A DNA stretch of 64,000 nt, from NCBI RefSeq assembly GCF_900184255.1, contig NZ_LT854634.1, positions 98,697-162,696 of the forward strand, in the 5' to 3' direction. A model generated the notes under the pieces. That model was not told where the DNA came from and made no database searches. It saw only the letters and a list, made by a program, of their open reading frames with translations. The position numbers and the translations under genes are program-made. Below are positions 1 through 8,195 of this stretch, piece after piece. Each line of letters opens with the position of its first letter. Positions within the stretch are counted from its first letter, which is position 1. The DNA comes from Haloimpatiens massiliensis (GTDB taxonomy: Bacteria; Bacillota; Clostridia; Clostridiales; Clostridiaceae).

Positions 1-210
1 GTCAGGATGATGAGGAATATATTTGTTATTAAGCCATTTAGAAAAATCCATACCACTAATAAGTTTTTTCTCTTTTTCATAAACTTCTTTATTATGAGCA
101 ATATAAAAATTGTATATAAACCTACTTACACCAATAGTTTGATGAATTTTAGTTATCTGTTCTTCTGTTGGTTTAATTTCTATTTTGTATGCTTTTTTCA
201 ACTTCTTCAT
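1..210 (-). CDS. tnpB: IS607/IS605-type TnpB, N-terminal part, cut by the window edge
   Basis: About 70 residues are visible, starting MKKLKKAYKIEIKPTEEQI and continuing with an IGVSRFIYNFYIAHNK-like stretch. This is the usual N-terminus of transposon-encoded TnpB, an RNA-guided RuvC-type nuclease. The start ATG lies seven bases downstream (minus strand) of the stop codon of a short resolvase remnant, the IS607 gene order. The RuvC catalytic part would lie outside the window, so intactness cannot be judged. Confidence 0.8.
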   Translation of the reverse strand, partial: MKKLKKAYKIEIKPTEEQITKIHQTIGVSRFIYNFYIAHNKEVYEKEKKLISGMDFSKWLNNKYIPHHPD

Positions 211-216
211 CTTCCT

Positions 217-384
217 TTATCTTTTTATTATATTTTCTTTGTATTGCTCATAAGTATAATATCTCCTATTTGTTGGTATTCTAAATGCTTTTAATATTCC
301 TTCGTTATCCCATCTTTGTAATGTTCTAACTGATACATTAATTAACTCTACAACTTCATTTGGTTTATAGTTAATATTCTTCAA
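217..384 (-). pseudogene. IS607-type TnpA serine resolvase, only the MerR-like DNA-binding part
   Basis: The reading frame starts at a TTG with GGAAGTGA upstream and gives about 55 residues (KNINYKPNEVVELINVSVRT, then an LQRWDNEGILKAFR helix). This is the MerR-like helix-turn-helix that starts IS607 resolvases. It stops right before tnpB, whereas full TnpA is about 200 residues with a serine recombinase domain after the HTH. The catalytic domain is absent here, so this element should not transpose on its own. A small surviving DNA-binding protein is possible but less likely. Confidence 0.75.
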
Positions 385-573
385 ATGTACTCACTTCCTT
401 TTCATAAGTGCATTTTACTATATTTAATTACTTTTATCTATATTTTAAATAACTAAATATATCTCCCACAAATTGCTTAGTTAAGTTAAGAACCTCTTTA
501 GCAATATCTTCAATAAGGCAAGTTTACCAAAACTATCAATAGTAACTCGAAGTTCTCTATTAAAATAAATATA

Positions 574-631
574 GCTGTATAACTAATTAAATTCTAAATG
601 TAAGTAATATATCACTAATTAATTATACAGC
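574..631 (-). terminator. Hairpin downstream of hflX
   Basis: GCTGTATAACTAATTAA and a near-complementary arm ending in TTATACAGC form a 9 bp perfect stem that continues imperfectly. It lies just beyond the hflX stop on its strand and is followed by an AT-rich, T-containing stretch without a clean T-run. It is probably the hflX terminator. Confidence 0.5.
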
Positions 632-653
632 AATAATTTAAAATGTAAACAAG

Positions 654-2456
654 TTAAATCTCAAATTCTTTGCACTTTTCATATATTTCCTCATACACTT
701 GTGCCTTAATATACGCTCCTTCTTCTCTATAGTCTTCATTCACAATATTACAAGTTTCATGAAGCATAGAAACCATAGCTTGCCTGTGATAAGGAATAAT
801 AAATTCCTTTTGAATAAGTTTTACTGGAATCTCTTTACCTATAGTTTTTAACAGCATATTAAGATTTTCCCCAGTTGCAGCACTTACTTCCACTACATTC
901 TGCTCCTTTAAAAAACTTCTTAAAGATTCCAAAGTTTCTATAGAAACTTTATCAATTTTATTTAAAACAACTATAATATTTTTGTGTAACACATCTAGCT
1001 CTTCTAGCACATCATTAACAGCTTTTATTTGCTCTAAAGCCTCTTTACTTGAAGCATCCACCACATGTAAAAGAACATCTGCTTCTATAACTTCCTCTAA
1101 AGTTGACTTAAAAGCTTCTACTAATTCATGAGGAAGTTTACTTATAAATCCAACAGTATCTGATAAAGCAATCTTCCTATTGTCATTTAAAGCTACAGCT
1201 CTTACAGTGGTATCTAGTGTGGCAAAAAGCATATCCGCCTCAAAAACTCCATTCTTCAATTTACTGTTACAAGATGAGATTTCACAAAGCTTATTTCGTA
1301 AGGTGGACTTTCCAGCATTAGTATACCCAACTAACGCCACTTTACTTATGTTTCCCCTATTTCTGTTCTCTCTTTGAACTGCTCTATTGGAAACTATCTT
1401 TGAAAGCTCCTCCTTAATATCCTGTATTCTTTTTTCTATGTGCCTTCTATCAGTTTCAAGCTTCTTTTCCCCAGGACCTCTTGAACCTACACCTCCTTTT
1501 GTACCTACACCACCTTTTATCTTATCAAGGTCTGCACCAAACCCTCTTAGCCTTGAAAGTCTGTGCTTAAGTATAGCTAGCTCCACCTGTAATTTAGATT
1601 GCTTACTTTTAGCTCTCTTTGCGAATATTTCCAGTATCAATGTTGTTCTATCTATTACCTTACATCCAATCCTTTCTTCAAGATTTCTAACTTGAGATCC
1701 AGATAATTCATCATCAAAAACTACAAGATTTGCATTTTTAATTTGCCTTAAATAAGCTAATTCCTGTGCCTTTCCTTGACCTGTATAATAAGCTGAATCT
1801 ATTCTATTTTTTTTCTGAAAAACTTTATATACAGAAAGAACTTTACAAGCTTCTGCAAGCCCTTTAAGCTCCTCTAAACTCTCTTCACTATCTGTACTCA
1901 CTAAAATTGCCCTTTCAATGCCTTCTTCACATACTTCAATCTCTGTGATAATTTTATCTATATAGTGAATTTTATCTATAAACTGAAAATCCATAGCCTT
2001 ACTAATACTGAAATTTTTAAATTCATCACAAACTAAAATTTTGTCATATACATCACATAATCCTATATTTATCTTAACATCACTAGTATTCTCTTTAACT
2101 CCAATAGATACTATAGCATCTAATTTCATATCTAAAAGAGCTGATATATCCAACGAGGAAAGCTTAGGATTCCCGCTGGGATGAGTGTGAATTATTCTAA
2201 TGCCACTAAGCCTTTTACCTCTATCCTCAATAAATGGTATCTGGGCGCTTCTACTGTCACCAACTATAACACTAAGGATTTTTCCCTTTCTATCTATAGC
2301 TACACTTATTTCCTTTCTTATTATCCTAGTAATATCATTCATTTCATCTACTAATTCGTAAGAAAAAATACTATATTTATCTATACTTATATCATATAAA
2401 TTTTCAATTCTTTCTAAAATAGATTTTCTTATACCATCAATATTTCCTTGTATCAT
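654..2456 (-). CDS. hflX: GTPase HflX with an N-terminal JAMM/RadC-like domain
   Basis: A 600-residue protein. The C-terminal two thirds is HflX, a ribosome-associated GTPase linked to ribosome rescue: a glycine-rich linker (KGGVGTKGGVGSRGPGE), G1 motif GYTNAGKST at residues 377-385, G3 DTVGF at 433 and G4 NKID at 499. E. coli HflX is about 426 residues, so roughly 170 residues are extra at the N-terminus. They contain HTHPSG at 90-95 followed by SSLD ending at D103, with a glutamate at E49. This matches the JAMM/RadC metal-site pattern E...HxHPxG...SxxD. The start is supported by GGGGTGATTTT before the ATG. It appears monocistronic. HflX identity is certain; metal binding by the extra domain is inference. 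Confidence 0.93.
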   Translation of the reverse strand: MIQGNIDGIRKSILERIENLYDISIDKYSIFSYELVDEMNDITRIIRKEISVAIDRKGKILSVIVGDSRSAQIPFIEDRGKRLSGIRIIHTHPSGNPKLSSLDISALLDMKLDAIVSIGVKENTSDVKINIGLCDVYDKILVCDEFKNFSISKAMDFQFIDKIHYIDKIITEIEVCEEGIERAILVSTDSEESLEELKGLAEACKVLSVYKVFQKKNRIDSAYYTGQGKAQELAYLRQIKNANLVVFDDELSGSQVRNLEERIGCKVIDRTTLILEIFAKRAKSKQSKLQVELAILKHRLSRLRGFGADLDKIKGGVGTKGGVGSRGPGEKKLETDRRHIEKRIQDIKEELSKIVSNRAVQRENRNRGNISKVALVGYTNAGKSTLRNKLCEISSCNSKLKNGVFEADMLFATLDTTVRAVALNDNRKIALSDTVGFISKLPHELVEAFKSTLEEVIEADVLLHVVDASSKEALEQIKAVNDVLEELDVLHKNIIVVLNKIDKVSIETLESLRSFLKEQNVVEVSAATGENLNMLLKTIGKEIPVKLIQKEFIIPYHRQAMVSMLHETCNIVNEDYREEGAYIKAQVYEEIYEKCKEFEI

Positions 2457-2610
2457 AAAATCACCCCTGTTTAAATTTAGTAAATAAATCTGTAATTGTT
2501 TTAATACATTTTTTCAAAACTATTCTATTCTCATCCAAATTCTCATTTTCATAACCCCCTGTAAAATTAGCAACAAAGTAATATATTGCTATGTTTATAA
2601 TTTAGTTATA

Positions 2611-2662
2611 AAAAAAGCTGCAGCTAATCTAGCACTAATAACTAGAAATTTACTGCAGCCTT
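2611..2662 (-). terminator. Intrinsic terminator 1 of 3
   Basis: The minus strand reads GCTGCAG ... CTGCAGC followed by TTTTTT. The 7 bp GC-containing outer stem has a longer imperfect inner part (CTAG repeats). Confidence 0.65.
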
Positions 2663-2684
2663 TGTCATAATCTTTAAAAATAAA

Positions 2685-2714
2685 TATAAAAAAACCGCAG
2701 ATTTTCCCACGGTT
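2685..2714 (-). terminator. Intrinsic terminator 2 of 3
   Basis: The minus strand reads AACCGTGG, a short GAAAAT loop, then CTGCGGTT and a run of seven T. The 8 bp stem includes two G-T pairs. Confidence 0.7.
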
Positions 2715-2729
2715 AATTAACTAATTATA

Positions 2730-2761
2730 TTAATAAAACCGCAGCTTACACGTCTACGGTC
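2730..2761 (-). terminator. Intrinsic terminator 3 of 3
   Basis: The minus strand reads ACCGTAG, a nine-base loop, CTGCGGT and TTTTATT. It resembles the neighbouring terminator in its stem sequence, which suggests local duplication. Confidence 0.6.
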
Positions 2762-3088
2762 AATAACAAATGATTTATTAACAACTTAATTGTAACCCTT
2801 AAACATTAACATAATACTTATAAGCATCAATTGTAGTTGAAACCACACCAACACAAGAATACATATATTATGGGTTATTTCTATTTTTCATGTTAACAAA
2901 TTATAAAAATTTCTCCTGACAGCAGACTGTATATTCTATTGTTAAATTATGTCTTAACTTATTGCCAAATATTAAATTAATCATTTTACAGTCTCCTTTC
3001 AGATAACTTCCATTATTATAATTTATATTATACATTATACAATATAGGTATTATATTGTAAAGCCCATAGACAAAATAAATTTATCTT

Positions 3089-3781
3089 CGGCAATATCCT
3101 TGTTCTATCTCTAGGAAATAAAGAAGCCTACCTCACGTTTTTTAATCCCAATATCTGAGAAGTCAATCTTTCTAATCCTATGGCAATTCCCCCATGAGGC
3201 GGCATTCCATATTTAAATACTTCCATGTATGCTATAAAGTTATCCGGCTTTAAACCTTTATATATCATATTTTCCTTTAACATAGAATGTTCATGTATTC
3301 TTTGTCCCCCTGTGGTAATCTCTAATTCTCTAAATAAAAGGTCAAAAGAATAAGTAAATTCCTTACTTTTCGGCATAGTATAATAGTTCTCTTCTTTCTT
3401 GGGTAGTCTGTTATAAATAAAAATTCTGAGCCTAATTTTTCCTCTGCGTACTTACATATTAGCTTCTCGCCCTGTGGGTCCAAATCTCCTTTTTCACAGT
3501 ACTTACCATATTCTCTTCCCAATATATTTATAGCTTCTGAAAAGGTAATGCAAGGGATAATTTCTTTTATTTTTGGCAGTTTAATTTTCAAACAACCCAA
3601 TAAATCCTTATACTCATGGTCTAACTTAAACATAATGTGTTTTAAAATACCAGTTTCTAACTGCATTATTTCCCTCTCATCTTCTATAAATCCCATTTCT
3701 AAATCCATGCTTACATATTCATTTAAATGTCTGCTGGTATTGTGTTCCTCAGCCCTATACACATGGGCAATTTCAAAAGTT
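3089..3781 (-). pseudogene. Decayed copy of the archaeal-type aspartyl-tRNA synthetase gene
   Basis: The translated fragments match roughly residues 195-428 of the intact synthetase encoded at 43379-44665. The 5' part begins FEIAHVYRAEEHNTSRHLNE (motif 2 region) and the 3' part includes GGIAIGLERL (motif 3). Three lesions are visible: the N-terminal half is missing beyond about 3781; a one-base deletion near 3380-3390 shifts frame between RKKR and YTMPK; and a TAG at 3128-3130 replaces the glutamate codon after LGLKNVR, although ASLFPRDRTR-like sequence continues in frame after it. No T-box precedes it. It is clearly non-functional as a synthetase. Confidence 0.93.
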
Positions 3782-3962
3782 TTATTTTATATTCAGTATT
3801 CTAAAATTACTGCATAAATTAATATTCCTAATAAATTAATAAAATTAATTAGTCATCTCCTGGTTGTCCCTGAATATCCCTTACAAATAGGGGAATAATA
3901 TTTATATACCTATAAATATTATTTTTAGGGAGATAGATATTTTGTTTCAATTTTAGTTTAAG

Positions 3963-4511
3963 AAGCTATTAATTTAGACAATAAATCTTATTCAGAAGGA
4001 ATAGGTGTAGACCTTGGACTAAAGATTTTTGCAATTTGCAATAATGGTTTAACTAAAAAGAATATCAACAAAACTAAAACAGTTAAAAAGGCAGAAAATA
4101 AACTAAAACGTGAGCAAAGAAAGCTTTCAAGGAAATATGAAAGTTTAAAATTAAGAAATAAAAAAGAAAGGAGAAGCTACTCGTCAAAATATCCAAAAAC
4201 AAATAGTCAAGGTACAAAAACTTCATCAAAGACTTACAAATATAAGAACTGATTATATTAATAAAACAGTAAATGAGTTAATAAAACAAAAACCAAGTTT
4301 TATAACTATTGAAGATTTAAATGTTTCAATCAATTTAGGCAATGCTAAAGAATATAAGATAGCTTAATTAAACAAGCACTTATATGTGTACCCAAGGCTA
4401 TTTGGGGAATTAACGACTGTGGAGTACTATACAAACTGCAGTAGCTTAGGCAAGGCAGAGTACGTTGAAGCAGTAAGAATCTCAATATGGATACATTTGA
4501 CCATATTTTGA
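3963..4511 (+). pseudogene. Decayed tnpB of an IS200/IS605 or IS607-type element
   Basis: The first frame encodes EGIGVDLGLKIFAICNNG (the RuvC-I aspartate region) and a lysine/arginine-rich coil. Near 4170 the frame shifts by one base, and the second frame carries LIKQKPSFITIEDLNVS, the RuvC-II glutamate motif. After that the gene is deleted or scrambled, but a FGELTTVEYY...EAVRIS-like tail resembling TnpB C-termini runs to the TGA at 4509-4511. It lies on the opposite strand from the tnpB at the left edge. The 3' part of such genes normally overlaps the guide (omega/reRNA) RNA, so a relic of that RNA may remain at about 4375-4515. Confidence 0.8.
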
Positions 4512-4527
4512 GTAGCAGCATGTGATT

Positions 4528-4704
4528 ATGGATAAAAATAAACTTAATGATTTTGATAAAATTAAAAAAGATGAATTTAAATACTCAGGTTCTTTAACTC
4601 CCGAAATCATGAACTTTACTGCAGCTCATATAAACAGTGGTGTAACCAGTGCAGATATAAAATTAGCAAAAAAACTCAATGAAGAAAAAAAACGTGAAGA
4701 TTAA
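4528..4704 (+). CDS. Small hypothetical protein, about 58 residues
   Basis: A short hydrophilic, lysine-rich protein (MDKNKLNDFDKIKKDEFKYS, then a SLTPEIMNFTAAHINSGVTS segment) with no signal peptide or membrane segment. I do not recognise the family. An in-frame GTG six bases upstream is also possible. No clear Shine-Dalgarno sequence precedes either start, because the decayed tnpB ends only 16 bases upstream; insertion may have replaced the original promoter. The ordered, non-repetitive sequence argues for a real gene, but expression is doubtful. Confidence 0.5.
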   Translation: MDKNKLNDFDKIKKDEFKYSGSLTPEIMNFTAAHINSGVTSADIKLAKKLNEEKKRED

Positions 4705-4714
4705 AGATAAACAT

Positions 4715-4811
4715 AAAAACAGCAGCCTAATGATATGTTTATTTTATGACTAAAAGTTAAAATGATAAAACTTTGTCATAGAATGAACTATCATTAAAGA
4801 CTACTGTTTTT
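4715..4811. terminator. Long hairpin between convergent genes
   Basis: Arms of about 37 bases (AAAAACAGCAGCCTAATGAT ... ATCATTAAAGACTACTGTTT) pair almost throughout with a loop of about 27 bases. Both outer ends carry A/T runs, so it can terminate in both directions: the small plus-strand gene and the minus-strand M16 peptidase gene converge here. Confidence 0.65.
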
Positions 4812-4835
4812 CTCTCTTGCTTTCTATAATGTTTT

Positions 4836-7778
4836 CTATAGTAACATACTTATCTCATCAAATAAATTTTTATTTTGTTTTATTTCCCTTTCATTGCCAG
4901 CAACACAACAATAATTTTGTTCCATTCCTTCTTTCACCATATGCGTAAATTCCTTAATGTCTTGTAACTTTGTATTTAAAAGTTCATCTTTTTCCTTTTG
5001 TAAATCTTCATAAGTTATGCCACATATATAATTTTCCGTAGCCTTTTCACCTTTTCTGTCAGGAGTTAATGGTTTATAAACATATCCCACAGAGCCAATT
5101 ATAAACTTCTCCATATCCTTTTGTGCGTAATTTATCCCTTCTAAAAATTTATAAGCTTCATCATATACATCTATAGTTCTTGTAAGATTTGGATCACGAT
5201 ATGATGCAAAAGCAATATTATTTCCTCTTCTCATATCCATATAACATCCATAAGCTCCACCTTGAAGTCTAACCCTTGTATAAAGATACTCACTATTTAA
5301 TATGGTTTGAAGAACGGGCATTTTTCCAGAGTATTTATAGTTAAGCTTTCCAAAATCAAAGGCTTTAACCACGTATTGTACATTACTAGCAGTAACTAAT
5401 GCTTGATTTTTATTTGATGATTTAAAGTTAATTTCAGCAGCTTTTATTTTATTATCTTTAAGCTCATCTAATACAATATGCATGCTGGAGTTTACTTTAT
5501 TTTCTTCTTCCTTTTCTCCTACAAATGAAATTATTAAATTATTTTTATTAAATATAGTTTTATATACTTTTCTTAAATTATTAACAATTTCATTACAATT
5601 ATTTTCAAATTCCTTCTCCAAATGGCATAAGAACTCGTAATATGCTGCACCTTTCAATATATCAATATACTTATCAGCTTTAGAGAAACATGAATATGCC
5701 CTAATGGTAGCCAATTGATTTCCTGCATTTATAACTCTCATTTGAAGTTTTGATTTTGTCTCCCTTATTACTTCTCTAATTCTTCTAGCATCATCAAAAG
5801 TAGTTAAAGTTATTATCTCATTTATCAGTTTAAATAAATTAGGAATATTTTCTGAGAGCACCTTAGATTTAATAATAAATTTTGGGTAATACACTTCTAT
5901 ATTATTTTTTTCATTATAAACCTCTGTATCAAAATCTATACCACCAGTAGTACTATATATTTCCGTTACAAGATCTGAATAATCTCTTTTTTCAGTATGA
6001 AGTTTTCCTAAAACATCGCGTAATAATCCTATATAAGGAATATATTTTTGCTCAATAATGCTGGCATCAAATAATAAATTTATATAGGATATTTCATTTG
6101 TGTTCATATTATGAGAAAGTATAGTAACTCCCTTATCTTCAGTTACTACTTGTGGAATTTTTTCAACTTTAGGAGACACTTCCTCTATAGATAATTTTGG
6201 AATAGTATCCTTAGCTTCTTCTGTATCCTCTGCTATTTGAGCTTTATTTAATTTTTCATTTTCATCTTTAAGTTTTTGTAAATCCTCCTTTGAAAGAGAA
6301 GCTTTATACTTTTGTAACTTTTCGTCTAAAGATTTTACCTTACTTCCCTCTAGTCCTTTTTTAGGATTTAAAACCACAAAGGAGCAGTGATTATTGTTTA
6401 GCATATATTTTTCTATGAAATTCTCAAAATACTTATCATTCATAGAAGCCTTTATTTTATTAAGATTATTCTCATATTTTAAATGTGTTAGTGGATTACC
6501 GTCATAAAGCCAACTCTCCATTACCTTGCCACTATAATGAAGTCCCTTATTAGCCATTCTCCATGGGTCTGCTTCACGAAGTTCAAATTCAATTGAATTT
6601 ATAGACGCCTTTAAAAGCTTTTTATCTATTCCGTTTTTAACCAAAGATCTTAAAGTTTCAAAAATCACTTCTTTAAATCCTTCTCTTTTTCTCTTATCTG
6701 TGTTTTTTACTGCTATAGGGAATATAGCTTGTTTAGTTGGATCCATATTCATTTGATCAAAATTAAGTATACTTTCCCCTACTTCTTCCTTAAGTAAAGC
6801 AAGTTTTATTGGAGAAGCTGAAGATTCTATAAGCATGTTATAAAGTATCTTCATAGCTAAATATTCTTCAGCATTAGAATTTTCACCACAAACAAAATTC
6901 AAAGCAAAAAAGCTTTTGTTTTCTTCGTTTTCTTCTGGACTTATAGAATATTCTGAAGTTGTTTCTGCCATTTCTTTAAAAGGTTTCACATCATCTATAT
7001 GAGACGGTATTTCTATTCTGTCAAAATTAATAAGATAATTTTCATTTATGAATTTAAGACATTCATCTAAATCTTGATCACCATATAAATAAATATAACT
7101 ATTGGATGGATGATAAAATTTACTGTGAAATTCTTCAAAATTCTTCTGAGTTAACTGTGGTATTTCCTCTGGAGCTCCACCAGAATTAAATGCATAAGTA
7201 GTGTTTGGAAATAAAGATTTATATATTTCCCCTGCCAAAACTTCCTGTGGTGAAGACAATGCTCCCTGCATTTCACTATACACAACACCTTTATAAATCA
7301 ACTTATCTGTCTTTGGATCTGTCTCATATCTCCATCCTTCTTGACGAAGTATTTGATGATTCTCATATATATTAGGATATAAAACTGCATCTAAATAAAC
7401 ATCCATTAGATTCATAAAATCCTTTTGATTTCTGCTAGCCACCGGATAACTAGTTCTATCTGGATAAGTCATGGCGTTTAAAAAAGTATTCAGTGAACTT
7501 TTTGCAATATCCCCAAAAGGATCTTTAGTTTTAAATTTTCTTGATCCACAAAGTACAGAGTGTTCTAATATATGTGCCACTCCAGTGCTATCTGTAGGGG
7601 TTGTCCTAAAACTTATACAAAATACCTTATTATCATCCTTGTTTTCTAAATGTAAAAGTCTTGCCCCACTCTTAAGGTGTTCAAATACTCTAGCTACAGA
7701 TTGAATTTCATCAATTTTGTTTTCTTCTAACAATTTAAAACCGTAATACATTTCATTAACTTTAAATTCATTATGCAT
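4836..7778 (-). CDS. M16C zinc metallopeptidase, presequence-protease/insulinase type
   Basis: A 980-residue protein without a signal peptide. The inverted zinc motif HILEH lies at residues 69-73, with the third zinc ligand probably E169 in VVYSEMQGA, the spacing seen in M16C peptidases (PreP, falcilysin). Two M16 halves are joined by a charged helical linker around residues 490-550 (KLQKYKASLSKEDLQKLKDE), the hinge typical of the clam-shell chamber. The family degrades peptides in the cytosol or organelles; cytosolic peptide turnover is the likely role. GGGGGG lies 8 bases before the ATG. It appears to be transcribed alone. Confidence 0.93.
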   Translation of the reverse strand: MHNEFKVNEMYYGFKLLEENKIDEIQSVARVFEHLKSGARLLHLENKDDNKVFCISFRTTPTDSTGVAHILEHSVLCGSRKFKTKDPFGDIAKSSLNTFLNAMTYPDRTSYPVASRNQKDFMNLMDVYLDAVLYPNIYENHQILRQEGWRYETDPKTDKLIYKGVVYSEMQGALSSPQEVLAGEIYKSLFPNTTYAFNSGGAPEEIPQLTQKNFEEFHSKFYHPSNSYIYLYGDQDLDECLKFINENYLINFDRIEIPSHIDDVKPFKEMAETTSEYSISPEENEENKSFFALNFVCGENSNAEEYLAMKILYNMLIESSASPIKLALLKEEVGESILNFDQMNMDPTKQAIFPIAVKNTDKRKREGFKEVIFETLRSLVKNGIDKKLLKASINSIEFELREADPWRMANKGLHYSGKVMESWLYDGNPLTHLKYENNLNKIKASMNDKYFENFIEKYMLNNNHCSFVVLNPKKGLEGSKVKSLDEKLQKYKASLSKEDLQKLKDENEKLNKAQIAEDTEEAKDTIPKLSIEEVSPKVEKIPQVVTEDKGVTILSHNMNTNEISYINLLFDASIIEQKYIPYIGLLRDVLGKLHTEKRDYSDLVTEIYSTTGGIDFDTEVYNEKNNIEVYYPKFIIKSKVLSENIPNLFKLINEIITLTTFDDARRIREVIRETKSKLQMRVINAGNQLATIRAYSCFSKADKYIDILKGAAYYEFLCHLEKEFENNCNEIVNNLRKVYKTIFNKNNLIISFVGEKEEENKVNSSMHIVLDELKDNKIKAAEINFKSSNKNQALVTASNVQYVVKAFDFGKLNYKYSGKMPVLQTILNSEYLYTRVRLQGGAYGCYMDMRRGNNIAFASYRDPNLTRTIDVYDEAYKFLEGINYAQKDMEKFIIGSVGYVYKPLTPDRKGEKATENYICGITYEDLQKEKDELLNTKLQDIKEFTHMVKEGMEQNYCCVAGNEREIKQNKNLFDEISMLL

Positions 7779-8195
7779 ACTCTAGCCCCCCTTATTAAGT
7801 TATACATGCTTGTTGTAAATTGTCAAAACATTAGCCCAATTACAAATAAATGAACTAATCTCATAATATAACTAAATTACTATAAAATCAAGTCTAAGGA
7901 ATATATTACTGAAATTCTCAATATACAATTATAATCATCCATTTTACATACTAAATTTCAAATTTAAATGGTAATAATTCAAATTATGAATTATAAATGT
8001 ATTAGGCACATTCAAATAAATAACAAGTCAGTATGCTAGTCTATTTTGCATCAGCAGAACCCGACGATAGTCCTAGTGACATAACCGGCTTCCTTGTCTG
8101 ACACAAAATATACCAATATCTTTGACTTGTTATTTCTTTTCATGTACCTTATAAAATCATGTTTATTCATTTACATAACATATAAACATTACATT
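7779..8195. other. Intergenic region containing a rod-like hairpin element
   Basis: This 417-base gap holds no coding frame. Its notable content is the 118 bp inverted repeat at 8018-8135, described separately. The rest is AT-rich and includes the promoter region of the M16 gene. Confidence 0.6.
8018..8135. repeat. 118 bp rod-like inverted repeat with GC-richer centre
   Basis: The outer arms AAATAACAAGTCA and TGACTTGTTATTT are perfect 13 bp complements. Inside them TATTTTGTGTCAG and CTGATGCAAAATA also pair over 13 positions if two G-T pairs are allowed. The centre (GAAGCCGG / TCGGGTTC) pairs imperfectly. The element is downstream of add and upstream of the M16 gene on the minus strand. No second copy was seen in the window. 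It may be a miniature element, a structured RNA or an elaborate terminator. Confidence 0.65.

Larger units (their letters stand above)
2457..3088. other. Non-coding stretch with three consecutive minus-strand terminator hairpins
   Basis: No convincing coding frame is seen. Three hairpins followed by T-runs on the minus strand lie within 150 bases (2611-2662, 2685-2714, 2730-2761), downstream of the decayed aspS copy. The rest, about 2762-3088, is AT-rich with nothing recognised. The hflX promoter must lie in or near the left part. Confidence 0.6.

Noticed and set aside
1180..1695. Two open frames on the plus strand within hflX
   Set aside because: They lie antisense to an unmistakable GTPase gene and show no protein-like motif or start signal.
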